Assembly (NCBI GenBank): GCA_946902985.2
Contig: OX336396.1
Span: 236,174,297 to 236,238,296, forward strand
Length of the DNA: 64,000 bases
Direction of reading: 5' to 3'
Origin: Meconema thalassinum
Taxonomy: Eukaryota > Arthropoda > Insecta > Orthoptera > Tettigoniidae
Below the pieces are notes generated by a model. That model saw only the letters and a program-made list of their open reading frames with translations. It had not been told where the DNA came from and ran no database searches. Within the stretch, counting starts at the first letter, position 1; each line of letters begins with the position of its first letter. This document shows, in pieces, positions 1-10,618 of this stretch. The position numbers were made by a program, and so were the translations under genes.

Positions 1-965
1 TTCTGAATCCCCCTTGGTATTCCCCTCTTTGATGCTCGACTTCGGCTTCTAATCGCTCCAGGATAGCAAGTGAGAGAATTTTGTATGTTACCGGTAGGAG
101 GGATATTCCTCTGCAGTTGTTGACGTTTTTCATGCTGCCTTTCTTGTGTAACGGATGGATCAAGGCCGTTTTCCAATCTTCTGGTAAAATTTCTTTTTTC
201 AAAATTTGTTCTATTTGCTTCTGCAAGATTTCAACTGCTTCTTCAGGAGCATATTTCCAAAGTTCTGCAACTGTAGAGTCTTCTCCGGGCACTTTGTTGT
301 TTTTTAGTCGAGCAATGTGACGCTTGATTTCGTCTTTGTTGGGTGGTCTCGATTCTGGGCATCTGCGAATGGGTTCCTCGGTCTTGATGGGATTTTTGGA
401 TTGATCTCAATTTAGCAAGTTCTTAATGTAATCAGCTAGGATGGTACAATTTTCTTCATTTGAGGTCGCCAGTGTACCGTCCTTTCGTTGAAAGCATAAC
501 GACGGAGGTTTATAACCCGTAAGTTTCCTTTTGAACGTTCCGTAGTATTCTCTGCTGTTGTTTATTTTAAAGTCATGGTCGATATTTCCAATAAGTGACT
601 TTTCATATTTCCGTTTCTCAGCTCGGATCACTTTAGCTGTCTGGGCTCGTTGGGCTTTGTAGGTTTCGCAATCAGTTTGCGATTTTGTTGAGTAATATTG
701 TTTCCATTCTTCGAGCCTTTTCTTGAGAACTGAAACACATGTATCATTCCACAAGGCATGTTTCTTGCTTCTTTGAATTCCAGCAATTTCCTTGGCAGCC
801 TCGATCAGGCGGTCTTTTGTGTTGTTAAAGTCACAGTCGATTGGTCGAGCCTTATCCTGGAACTCAGATATATTCTGTTTGTGTTTATCAGTGTCAAAGC
901 GAATAATTTGTTTGGGCGTCTTGTTGGTGTTTGCAGGAACCGGTTTGAATTTAATTACGGACATG
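1..965 (-). pseudogene. Non-LTR retrotransposon (LINE) fragment: linker and start of reverse transcriptase
   Basis: On the minus strand an open frame runs from about 964 to 407, meets one in-frame TGA, and stays open in the same frame to the window edge. The first part resembles the basic, coiled linker between the endonuclease and reverse transcriptase of LINEs (many Lys/Arg, WNDTCVSVLKKRLEEWKQYY). After the stop come typical early RT motifs: KNNKVPGEDS near 300, LPEDWKTALIHPLHKKG near 150 and NCRGISLLPVTYKI near 100. The catalytic FADD region would lie left of position 1. The endonuclease half is found at 2490-2668, displaced by the pogo-like insertion at 968-2489; with one copy of the TA removed, the two halves join in frame. 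The single nonsense codon and the insertion make it a pseudogene. Family recognition is by motif, so the exact clade is uncertain. Confidence 0.85.
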
Positions 966-967
966 TA

Positions 968-2489
968 GGGTAAAGTGGGGTAAAACCGGGTGGCTAGTCT
1001 TGACGACTTCCTGAAGCCATGTATATTTTCAGATAACTATTAAAACTTGCATACATGATCTTTGAATAGTTTTATTTCATAATATAGCCATCGTCAGCAA
1101 ATGAGAGAGTCATTCTGTTTATTATTACAAAAATTAGAAAAAAAGTCAATTCACCCGGTTTTACCCCACCGATGGGGTAGAACCGGGTACACATGTTGAG
1201 TATATGGAAAAGTTAGAAAGCACATTTTTTTCTTCATTTGTCTACCTTATCATGGTAAACGGAGATAAATAGTCCTTTTTAGCAACTAAATAGCTTATAT
1301 ATTTGAATATAGTTGTGAGAAAATTAGTGATTATGGTAAAAATTATACTTTTTTGTTATGTAAAAACATTAAACAATAATTTTAGTTTGCACAAATCACA
1401 AAGTCATCGGCCTCCTCATCCAACCACAACTATCTTCATGTGCACATCCCTGGCATCCAGTGCATTGCATCACCCCTTTCCCGCTAGTTTTGACTCCTCA
1501 CAAAAGGGATACTCTAGTTCATTTCTCACAGCTACTGTAGCTCATACGCTAACCTGCGCACTTCAGGCAACGTATGGACGAAGAGCCTTTGTTCTAGTAG
1601 CAAAATATGCTCAACTAGTTCATTTTCCTGTTCATTGGTGAAAACGGTTTAGTAGTGACCCATTCCACCTTTAGAAGAAGCTTTCACAGGTGTTAATTGA
1701 TTTGCTTTTGCCTTTGTAACTCTTATCTTGTAAAGTAGACTGAGGAACTTGAAATAACTTGGAAGCTTTAAGATAGCCGATATTGCCTAGAATGATCTCC
1801 TTTATTGCTAATTCCACATTTTTCTGTTCCCATAACTTTCTCTTTGATTTTCTCACGTATGTTCTCGGCATCTTATTCCAGCATCAGATTCTAAAAAACA
1901 AATCTTAATGAAATTAGCAACACAACGGTTTTTGTACAAATTAAAAGTCTAGGCCTACACATTGTCAGGTTGTATTTCAAATAATAACACTTATCTATCG
2001 CTCTTACACACACACTCTTATTTTAAAATCTATTTATTAGCTATTATTGTGAAGTGATGAATAGATGTGGTAAAATCGGGCTCCATCCGGTCCTGCCCCA
2101 CGCGTCATACCCGGTTTCACCCCACTGGTAGTTGTAATGAAAAACATGAACTAGCCAAACAAAATCAATTTGAATCTTAAATACACCCATACCATCGTAA
2201 GCCTAAAGAAATAAGCTACATACAATGCACTTACCTTTACTGTTATTGCTGTAGTACTTCGGTAGTAATCGATGCAGTTTAATAGAAAGTTGAAACAAGA
2301 AATGACAAAAAAACAAAATCATTCGTCACTACTGAACAAATCTCCTCGGTGGAATGGCGAGTTCCCCGCAGCTTCGCCTTTGCTTTGGTAGTTTTGTTTG
2401 GCTCTCGGCCGCGAGGTAGAAGCAATGACGGAGCCAGAATTTGGGTACCCGGTTTGAACCCGACTACCCGGTTATACCCCTTTCTCCCC
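968..2489 (-). mobile_element. Pogo-like DNA transposon remnant with TA target duplication
   Basis: The 1,522-bp block is flanked by TA (966-967 and 2490-2491) and splits a LINE reading frame exactly. Its ends form imperfect inverted repeats, matching at 19 of 24 positions and sharing the core GGGGTAWAACCGGGT. Variants of that motif recur at about 1150-1190 and 2065-2130, which suggests subterminal transposase-binding repeats. The only recognisable coding piece is a minus-strand psq-type helix-turn-helix at 1671-1871; no DDE catalytic domain is visible. TA duplication plus a psq domain points to the Tc1/mariner-pogo superfamily. The remaining interior is AT-rich and shows no gene. Confidence 0.82.
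1671..1871 (-). pseudogene. Psq/CENP-B-type HTH fragment of a pogo transposase
   Basis: The 66-residue frame starts MPRTYVRKSKRKLW and continues with a helix-turn-helix pattern (AIKEIILGNIGYLKASKLFQ then VPQSTLQDK). This matches the psq/HTH N-terminus of pogo- and jerky-type transposases, which binds transposon ends. Family proteins normally run on for several hundred residues into a DDE domain; here the frame ends after a short Lys/Ser tail, so it is a truncated relic. It lies inside the 968-2489 element in the minus orientation. Confidence 0.72.
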
Positions 2490-2668
2490 TAGTGGTCTGA
2501 GGCCACTTTTATGTCTTTTTTAACCGGAACATTCACAATCTCAGGACTGTTTTTCCGAGAAATCGTGACGTGATCTATTTGGAACTCTCCGATGGAGTCG
2601 ACAGGAGATCTCCATGTTGTCTGATTTCTGGGAAGATGGCGAAAGTGTGTCGACATAATCTGCAGGTT
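2490..2668 (-). pseudogene. LINE endonuclease (EEP) C-terminal fragment
   Basis: On the minus strand, MSTHFRHLPRNQTTWRSP followed by FQIDHVTISRK and ending VASDH is the typical last third of a LINE apurinic-type endonuclease, with the catalytic 'IDHV' and 'SDH' motifs. It ends at the TA where the pogo-like element entered. Reading across that site with one TA continues in frame into the linker at 964 and below. Upstream, near 2665-2710, the minus strand reads RQLLRPTKDSLPN, which looks like Penelope-like sequence in inverted orientation rather than LINE. I therefore place the LINE boundary near 2668, within about 30 bases. Confidence 0.8.
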
Positions 2669-3305
2669 AGGCAAACTATCCTTAGTTGGTCGCAGGAGTT
2701 GCCTAATCATAACAGAAGTTCCGAATACAGTCCATATCTTAAGGACAGTTTGCCTAAATTACAACAACCCGGTATCTACAGAGTTCCCTGTACTTGTGGC
2801 AAGGTTTACATCGGGCAGATTTCGAGAACAATATGCACTCGCATTAAGGAACATAATAGATGAAGGAAAAGGAAGGAAGCTTGTAGTTTAACGTGACCGT
2901 TAATCTTGAGATCATGAGCCACGGAACCTCCTTTTTACGTGAAATTCGAACCACAGGACATGGCATTTCACTTCGAAAATCTCACATGCATTGACCGGGA
3001 ATCGAACGCAGACCGCCTTGGTGAGAGGCATACAGCTAGACCGCTGAGCCACCACGCCCCCAACATAATAGATGTATCAGGCTCCTTCAACCTGATAAAT
3101 CAGCTGTTGCTGATCATGCTTTAAAACACCTGGCCATGATGTCATGTTCCAAGGAGTGGATGTTCTTGCCCGTATAAAGCAATATCATCCCAGAATCATC
3201 AGGGAGGCGGATGAAATTCGTAATCACCCAGATAATTTCAACCGCGACACCGGCTACAATCTCAGTGAATCCTGGCTACCTAATATCAGAACCCTGAGAA
3301 AGTAA
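2669..3305 (+). pseudogene. Penelope-like element 3' coding end with GIY-YIG endonuclease
   Basis: The plus strand from about 2733 reads KDSLPKLQQPGIYRVPC followed by CGKVYIGQ and TRIKEHNR. This is the GIY-YIG nuclease signature found C-terminal to the reverse transcriptase of Penelope-like elements. The frame is interrupted by a SINE (2863-3061) flanked by a 13-bp duplication. Beyond the SINE it resumes with KSAVADHALKH, then needs a one-base shift near 3130 to give GVDVLARIKQYHPRIIREA, NFNRDTGYNLSESW and a TAA stop at 3303-3305. These are the conserved C-terminal motifs of the family. RT and earlier domains are absent. A short stretch at 2669-2710 matches the same family in the opposite orientation, as in the inverted 5' ends often seen in Penelope elements (inference). 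Confidence 0.83.
2863..3061 (-). mobile_element. SINE family D (short tRNA-headed SINE) with 13-bp TSD
   Basis: The minus strand begins with a tRNA-like promoter: box A-like near 3045 (tagctgtatgcctctcacc context) and box B GGTCAATGCATG/GGTTCGATTCCCGG-like near 3000. A short body and a CTTCCTTTTCC tail follow. The direct repeat AACATAATAGATG flanks it at 2850-2862 and 3062-3074. A second copy lies at 55171-55364 with its own 12-bp duplication. Confidence 0.85.
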
Positions 3306-3600
3306 TATACTGCTGCTTTTCGTTGTCCCTACATGGGGCTATAGTGGCGTCCATCTTTGGGCACCTTTTATATGTTCTTTGTTGCTTTTTCTTTGCAATC
3401 TTTTGTCGTATTTCAGATTATTCCTGACGAAGAAATACATGGTTTCTTTCGAAACGCGTCGAATTTTAATATAATAATACAATGCATAAGCCCAAAATTC
3501 AACATTATGAATAGTGAACCATTTACTCTATCACTCGCACTTCTGGAAATATTAATTCGAACCAAATAACTACATCATAAATTGCTACTGTTTCTTATTT
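3306..3600 (+). repeat. Penelope-like element 3' non-coding region
   Basis: This follows the Penelope stop codon directly and contains the hammerhead-like sequence at 3420-3464. No further ORF of note. The 3' boundary of the element is not clear. Confidence 0.55.
3420..3464 (+). ncRNA. Candidate minimal hammerhead ribozyme of a Penelope-like element
   Basis: The strand shows ATTC, then CTGACGA (3424-3430), an A/G-rich stem pairing with TTTC, then GAAAC (3451-3455), GCGTC, and GAAT. ATTC/GAAT can form stem I, AC/GT a very short stem III, and GAAA/TTTC stem II, with C3460 in the cleavage position. Penelope-like elements are known to carry hammerheads with such very short stem III. One extra A after CTGACGA, or a bulge, is needed to close stem II, so activity is uncertain. 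Confidence 0.5.
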
Positions 3601-3838
3601 GTAAGACCTTCTAAGTATTGCTATTACTATACCGGGTGTAACTGAAGTGATAAGATACATACCGCTCAGTAAGTTAGACAGCCTACCATAATAGAATCTT
3701 TGGAAAAGCATGTGTGTGCTGTCTAAGCCCCTGATAAGTCGGCAACGTCTCTGCTGTATGTGTGCAGCAGGTCGATCTAGTATTAAGGTGAAAGCTGCGA
3801 TTGAATGAATCTACAGTTAACACATGTAGAGTAAATCG
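3601..3838. other. No recognisable feature
   Basis: AT-rich spacer between the Penelope remnant and the next SINE; nothing recognised. Confidence 0.5.
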
Positions 3839-3840
3839 AC

Positions 3841-4113
3841 CACCTTGTGGTGTAACGGCTAGCGTTCTTCGCTGTCGCCCGAGACGTCGAGGTTTGATTC
3901 CCGGTTCTGCCAAGAAATTTTAATTCTGGCGTGAGAGCTGAAACGGGGTACATTCAGCCTCGTGAGGCGACAGGGGAGGGTTCAATTCCAACCCCACCCA
4001 TCGTGGAAGTTGTTTTTCAGTAGTTTCCCCGCTTTTATTCGAAGCAAATGCTGGGATTGTTCCTAACTCATGTCTTCGGCCACCTCCTTCCCAGTTCTAT
4101 CCCCAATCTAAAA
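3841..4113 (+). mobile_element. SINE family B (tRNA-headed)
   Basis: A tRNA-like head opens with box A TGGTGTAACGGCTAGCG and box B GGTTTGATTCCCGG. The body contains GAGAGCTGAAACGGGG and a second GGTTCAATTCC-like motif. Related copies lie at 9057-9240 (+) and 43955-44112 (-). It ends where repeat G begins, near 4114. Confidence 0.78.
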
Positions 4114-4116
4114 AAG

Positions 4117-5565
4117 TCCTCTCGGCACGCCGGAAGGCGGAGGTAGATTTCACCGGACAAACTTGGGGATAGGCGAAAATAGGCAGAATATGCAGATTTT
4201 CGTAGAAGGATCAGGCCTCATTTATTGCGAGAAGGTATTTTATAATTGGAGCTTAATTAACTTTGTTTTTCGTCATTTTATGCTTATTTTAAACATTTTA
4301 TTGTCTTATGGGAACGGTAACCTTCTTGTCATTTGGGGTCCATTTTTATACTTGTGGTCACACTATCCTTATGCAAGGTTTCGACACTGATGTGTAACTA
4401 TGTAACGGTCTGTTACTTCTTCACGCAAAATTATATCTCCCGCAGAGATTTTGGTTGGTTCCTCAGTTTAGGGGCTGCGACAACGCGGTCATGTAACCCC
4501 GTGTACTTTGGGATGGCTGTATTAGTCTGTAATTCAGGTAAGGACTGCAGACGGTCAATTTCAAGCAGTAGTTCCTAATGTTGCTACCAGGTACTACCGT
4601 CAACGACACCTAGCTGTGAACTTGGCTACTAGATGCCACCGCAACCAGCAACTCGCAACGAACGTTGGAACTTCCCCTCCAAAGGAAATCATACTGAGGG
4701 ATTTTTAGCGCTCTTAGAAAATCCGACGAATTCGGCCGCTTTGAACTCGCGACCTTGAGCATAGACATTCAGCATGCTACCAGTTACGTCACCAAAGCCG
4801 CTTCACACTTAGATGGAAATCTGAATCTGATCTCGTGCAAGTGCGTTATCTTGGCAACGTCTGATGGCTCATCCCTCATCAATTTAGTAGTGTTGCCATG
4901 GCAACCACTGATAGGTTTTGGCATTTTCTTATAATTCCGAAATTATTTTTCTCATCCCTTGGCATAATGGTGGGTTATATCAAAAATTCTTTCAGACAAA
5001 AGTTTTAGGTAATTATTAGGGGAATATTGTCCATTTTGTACGGTTTTGATATTGTGCCTATTAAGAGAGATATGATTAATGTTTCCCGAAAAACCCACTT
5101 TTTCCCACCCCTTTGGTCAATGGTTGGTGCTATAAAAAACTCTTCAAACATAAATTTTTGGGCTTTATCCGACACATAGTATGAACGTTGAACGGATTCG
5201 ATATTTCACATATTAAGAGAGTTATAGCAATATTTCACTTTTTCGAAAAAAGCCCCCCATTTTCACCCCCTTCGACCGATTTAGCCCAGTAACGAACTCG
5301 ACCCAGATTTTATAGGTATACATATTCGGTAAAAAATTCAAAGTGATTGGTGCAAAATTACGGCAGTTATCGTGTCCACAATAAACTGATATACATATAT
5401 AGCCTATATATATACATATACATTTCATACATAAATTATATATAACTTTTGAACTGACGGTGGTTTTGGGGTCTGGGGGATGTGAAATGCGAAGATATGT
5501 CGAAATTTTCCGGAAGTCGAAACATGGTACCATTGCAATAGTTAGCTTTCTAATGAAATCTACCT
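4117..5565. repeat. Repeat G, copy 1 (uninterrupted; includes a SINE E)
   Basis: Strongly similar to 12721-18079 once the insertion at 12957-16834 is removed. AGGTAGATTTCA at 4141-4152 is inverted as TGAAATCTACCT at 5554-5565, so the unit has 12-bp inverted termini, although the shared region starts about 24 bp further left. It contains a minus-strand SINE E (about 4451-4803) and an AT-rich body. Sites 4345-4350 (CATTTTTATACTTG) are the empty counterpart of the element E insertion in copy 2. No protein seen; possibly a non-autonomous DNA element. Confidence 0.75.
4451..4803 (-). mobile_element. SINE family E inside repeat G copy 1
   Basis: Minus-strand tRNA-like head at its right end (GCTTTGGTGACGTAACTGG box A, CGCGAGTTCAAAGCGG box B, degenerate), body with the ACTTCCCCTCC... 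motif, and tail GGTTGGTTCCTCAGTTTAGG at the left. The same SINE sits at the same place in repeat G copy 2, so it was present before the two copies separated. Confidence 0.72.
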
Positions 5566-5570
5566 CTGGT

Positions 5571-5957
5571 TGGTTCCTCAGTTTAGCGGCTGCGACAACG
5601 AGGTCATCAAACCCCGTGTACTTTGGGTGAGTGTAGAATCTGTCTGATACACGGTGTGAATTGTAATGGCTGTATTAGTCTTAATTCAGGTAAGGACTGC
5701 AGACGGTCAATTTCAAGCGGTAGTTCCTAATGTTGCTACCAGGTACTACCGTCAACGACACCTAGCTGTGAACTTGGCTACTAGATGCCACCCCAACCAG
5801 CAACTCCCAACGAACGTTGGAACTTCCCCTCCAAAGGAAAGCATACTGAGGGATTCTAGCGCTCTTAGAAAATCCGACGACTTCAGCCGGCTTTGAAATC
5901 GCGACATTGGGCATAGAAGTTCAGCATGCTACCAGTTACGTCACCGAAGCCGCTTCC
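5571..5957 (-). mobile_element. SINE family E, left arm of an inverted pair
   Basis: Starts with the SINE E tail (GGTTGGTTCCTCAG) and runs to the tRNA-like head near 5955. It faces the plus-strand SINE E at 5969-6484, head to head with a spacer of only about 12 bases. Confidence 0.75.
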
Positions 5958-5968
5958 CACTTTGTCAG

Positions 5969-6484
5969 GCGGCTTCGGTGGCGTAGTCGGTAGCATGCTG
6001 AGCTTCTATGCCCAAGATAACGGGTTGAAACCCGGCCGAAGCCGTCGGATTTTTTAAGAGCGTTAAAAATCCCTAAGTATGCCTTCCTTCGGAGGGGAAG
6101 TAAAGCCGGCGGTCCCATGTCATAAATTTATGGCATGTTAAAGATCCTTCCACTAATTGTACCTGTGTGAAGCTAAATTGGATAGGTTAAGAATGTATAC
6201 AACGCTCTTAGGTTTCTATGTTCGTTGCCAAGAGCCGACTGCGGCGGCGCCTAGTAGCTCAGTTCTGTACTTGGCCTCGTAGTCATTGACAGTGGCGCTT
6301 GGCGGCAAAAGTAGGAACTATCTGAAAAATTGTTAGTTGCAGTACTTAAATTAACAAACAGATAACACACACTAATACAGTCATCACAATTAACACCGGT
6401 TATCAGACAGATTCTACACACACCCAAAGTACACGGGGCTACACGACCGCGTTGTCGCAGCCCCTAAACTTACGAACCAACCGA
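5969..6484 (+). mobile_element. SINE family E, right arm of an inverted pair
   Basis: Clear head: GGCGGCTTCGGTGGCGTAG, box A GGCGTAGTCGGTAGCATG, box B GGGTTGAAACCCGG. The body contains GGAGGGGAAGTAAAGCCGGC and the end is AACCAACCGACCAACC. Length about 515 bp, close to the 493-bp copy at 55827-56319. It adjoins a copy of the second half of repeat G. Confidence 0.8.
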
Positions 6485-6485
6485 C

Positions 6486-7234
6486 CAACCATTTAGTCAG
6501 ATGGAAATACTGAATCTGATCTCGTGCAAGTGCGTTGTCATGGCAACGTCTGATGGCTCATGCCTCATCAATTTAGTAGTGTTGCCATGGCAACCACTGA
6601 TAGCTCTTGGCATTTTCATATAATTCCGAAATCATTTTTCTCGTCCCTTGGCGTAATGGTGGGTCATATCAAAAATTCTTTCAGACAAAAGTTTTAGGTA
6701 ATTATTAGAGGAATATTGTCCATTTTGTACGGTTTTTATATTGTGCCTATTAAGAGAGATATGATTAATGTTTCCCGAAAAAACCACTTCTTCCCACCCC
6801 TTTGGTCAATGGTTGGTGCTATAAAAAACTCTTCAAACATAAATTTTTGGGCTTTATCCGACACATAGTATGAACGTTGAACGGATTCGATATTTCACAT
6901 ATTAAGAGAGTTATAGCAATATTTCACTTTTTCGAAAAAAAAAAAAACATTTTCACCCCCTTCGACCGATTTAGCCCAGTAACGAACTCAACCGAGATAT
7001 TATAGGTATACATATTCGGTAAAAAATTCAAAGTGATTGGTGCACAATTACGGCAGTTATCGTGTCCACAAGAAACTGATATATATACATATATACATAA
7101 ATTATATATAAACTTTTGAACTGACGGTCATTTTGGGGTCTGGGGGATGTGAAACGCGAAGATATGTCGAAATTTTCCGGAAGTCGAAGCATGGGACCCA
7201 TTGCAATAGTTAGCTTTCTAATGAAATCTACCTA
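6486..7234. repeat. Partial repeat G (second half)
   Basis: Nearly the same as 4805-5565 and 17345-18079, ending at the same ...GAAATCTACCT terminus. In the two full copies this body follows a minus-strand SINE E; here it follows a plus-strand one. Confidence 0.75.
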
Positions 7235-7340
7235 ATACACACAATAGCACAGTCATCACAATAACACAGGTCATCACATAAATTACACACATACATCTAA
7301 ATACATGGGGCTGACCATGATGTCGCAGTCCCAAAAAATA
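7235..7340 (+). mobile_element. Degenerate SINE E 3' end
   Basis: AATACACACAATAGCACAGT through CATGGGGCTGACCATGATG aligns by eye with the last ~100 bp of SINE E (6370-6480). Head missing. Confidence 0.55.
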
Positions 7341-9050
7341 AACAAGAGCAACGTAAATCGTTTAGCTACAATCAGAAGCTGATGATTTACCGACGAATCA
7401 GGGGTATAGAATACATACGCACCTGATTTTCCGAAGCTCTTATTACTGTAACGTAGGCAACCCAACTTGCTGAGCTATAGGTATCCCTGAACGCTGTACA
7501 CGGATAGCAAGTTTGATCAATTCAAAAGAGTTAATTTGAGTTTGAAGTGAAAAAAAAATCTTAATAGGCTATCAACAATGCTGAGGATTCGAATATTCCT
7601 AGAACTTCCTTATTAAGAATTTTAAGGAATATAGATTTTTGTTCCAATTACCCTACTTCACACCAACCTCAAGTGTATTATAAATAGCCTATGTGGGACC
7701 GCTATTTTATTTTCAAACATGACATTTTGTGTGGTGATTATCTCAATGCTCCATGTGAGGAGCTGCACTTAATATGATGGGGGCCTGGGGTTACTAACGT
7801 AAACTGATGCCATGAAGTCGAAGAAGATTTGTAACATAAACAGCATTATCAAACTTAAAGGCAAAGATCTATAACCTATTTGTGAAATACAATCCTATCC
7901 ATAAACCAGATGTTGTAAGTTACTAGAACAACGTTAAGTCCATTATCCTGTTTATGATACATCGTGCCCACAAACAAATTAGCCGTAAGTGTATCGTATT
8001 AGCCTAAGGGCAATCAAACCCACTAAAACTTTGCTTTCAGGTTCAGAGGCAAGAGTCGTCTGAGATCAGATATAATTAGCTGCATTCTCCTCCAGAGACC
8101 GCTAAGTAGCAATTAGGCCGGCTCATGTTAATATTGTTCATATGTTTTAATCAAGTATATGCATGCCACACATAAGGTTGTACCTTTTAGTAACATGTAT
8201 AATTGCTCTTCCAGCTCTGTATGTATCTGATAACCTAGTTCTATCCGTCTTCATCATATTGTAGAAATATAATTAAATATTTGTCAATTTACAAGTTAAA
8301 CAAATGAGTAGGATTTGAAAGGAAATTCATAAAATGTTAACAGCTAATTAGTTATTGTTGTTTTAAGGGGCGTAACTACGAGGTTACAATGTTTACAGTC
8401 TTTCTGGATTATGAAAAATCTGTATTTTAATAACAAAAAAATTAAAATAACAATTAAAGATGGGAGATGCAAAACCGCACAGGTCCACTTTGGACCATAA
8501 ATGAGTTGAGACCGTAATAGAGTTCTTTAGACAGCTACGCATTATGTACAGTGCAAAACAACATGAGCTTCCATGGAAAATTCCTTATAATTGAATCACC
8601 CGTAGCTCAAAAGTATTAAGTCAGTTTTCACTTGTTTTAGGAGACAGATAATACGTTATTGACAGAATAGAACTTCACAAACACACTATATTAGTCATCT
8701 ATGTTGTGAAACAACTATTCAGGTTATAGGCCTATTTGTGTTAGTGGAATATAAATTTCAATTTAATAAACATATCTTTCAAATCAATTTTCAGCTCCGT
8801 GGTCAGTTAAGTGCGGCATAAATCCATCCAGAATGAATATTTCACATGATATTTTTACTCAACAACAACCCATAATACTGTACTTTGAAACATGTCACAT
8901 CTCATTACAAAATGTCAACTGTATCGTTTTCTAAAACCCCAGCTTGTGGCTAGTGGCTAGCAGACAATGCAACAGAAACAGTGTCACCATGTTCATCCAT
9001 TAAAAAATTCGACATTTATTATTCTTTTTCTTATTATTGTTCATTAAGAG
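7341..9050. other. AT-rich DNA without recognised features
   Basis: Only short ORFs, no family motif, no tandem structure that I can see. May be unique intergenic or intronic sequence. Confidence 0.5.
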
Positions 9051-9056
9051 TAGTGT

Positions 9057-9240
9057 AAAGTTGTCTTTGTGACGTAACGGTTAGAATAGTTAGCTGGCTC
9101 TCTAAAGCTCTTGAGTTCAATTCCAGCTTTAACATAAAATTTTAAAAGTATATTAGGACTAAAACAGGTCTACTCAGTCTCAGGTGATTCAAATAAGTAG
9201 ATGTGGTTTGATTCACACTTTAACGATAGAACACGACGGT
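9057..9240 (+). mobile_element. Old SINE B copy
   Basis: Box A-like GTGACGTAACGGTTAGAA, box B-like GAGTTCAATTCCAG, and a body (ACTAAAACAGGTCTACTCAG) parallel to that of 3900-3990. Ends in a T/A-rich tract. Diverged. Confidence 0.6.
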
Positions 9241-10540
9241 TTTTTATTTTTTTTAAATAATGATAGCCATTTGTTCATTTTTTTCATTTTCACATTTCAC
9301 ACATTGCCATTTGTCAATTTTCCATGTACACAATTTGAAAATGTCAGTTTATAGTTTTTGGATTTCATAATATGGAAACAAGAATTTTCCATTTTGTTGT
9401 TTACACATTTGTCAATTTCCCATTTACATTTTTAAATTGTCAGTTTTAAGTTTTTAAATTGTGTTGATATGGAAACATGGACTTTTTATTTTTTTCCATA
9501 TCACTGACGATACGGTTATGTTGAAATTGTAGTTTTGTAAAACACACATTTGCTGATTTAAAGTTTCTTGAAATCGTCTTAATGGTAGTGCTTGACCATG
9601 GCAATAGTGCATTCTCTTTCTGTTTGTTTCCAAAAACGTATAGGCCTACTACTACTATTACTACTACTACTACTACTGTAGGTAAGACTGTTTTACAAAA
9701 TAACACCTATCTACCGCTACATTAAAAAATCACAAGCATTAAAAAACTACAGTATACTATTTACCATTTGCTATATACATTAATTACCCCACCATCCTAT
9801 CTTACCGTGTTTGCTTTGGTTGAACAATCAATTCTACCCAGACACACACACACACAAGCTTTCTCTCTCTCTCTCTATCATTCTATATATAGTCATACAT
9901 TCACACACACAACCATACCTGTCTTTGAAAAACAAATACAACCATGCTATTTATCCTTGACATGCACACTAATCCCAAATAACTTTTAGTTATACATTTA
10001 ACATTTACTATTACAAAAAAATGTTTCCACTATTTACAATTACAAAAATGAATATTTACACAATACTAAATCTACTAAATCTACTATTTATTTAGCGTAT
10101 GGCTGCAAAAAAGCCATGTCTCTAAACAATAAAATATAGAAGTCACACCTCCACCTCGTGGTTATAACCCTATGGTAGGCTAATGCATAGGTCATTCATC
10201 TGCACTCATTTGCTATCCATGAAGGTAAAAGTGCATTTTCTCTGTTCCACAAGATACAAATTTGATTGCTGGATTGTATCCTGCACTGTTTATGCGATAT
10301 AGCTTTGCCAGTTCATAAAACCGCTAGGTAGTTCTCTACATATAGCAATTTTACCACTGCTCTACATACGCCTTTTGCTCTTTTGGCTTTCTTACAGTCT
10401 AGTGTGTGATAGACAGCATTAACTGTATATCAAACCCAGTTCACCTTTGTATTTTTAATCCAAGTAATAATTTGAAAAGACACAAATGTAATCAGTTTTA
10501 AACGTTATCTCTGTTTTGTTTTGTTTTGTTTAATATGTTT
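9241..10540. other. AT-rich region with small simple repeats
   Basis: Two imperfect ~115-bp copies of a CATTTGTCAATTTYCCAT... unit (about 9290-9490), a (TAC)n-type run near 9650-9680, and CA and CT microsatellites near 9840-9880. No coding evidence. Confidence 0.55.
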
Positions 10541-10544
10541 ATGA

Positions 10545-10618
10545 CATGCATATTAACCTGAAATCGAACCCTGGTGAAAAGGCTAACAGCTTAACCACTG
10601 CACCACCATGCCCTTGTT
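10545..10618 (-). mobile_element. tRNA-like SINE head remnant
   Basis: Minus strand shows GGTGGTGCAGTGGTTAAGC (box A) and CAGGGTTCGATTTCAGG (box B) with proper spacing. A single isolated head; a second, more decayed one may follow near 10640-10720. Confidence 0.5.
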
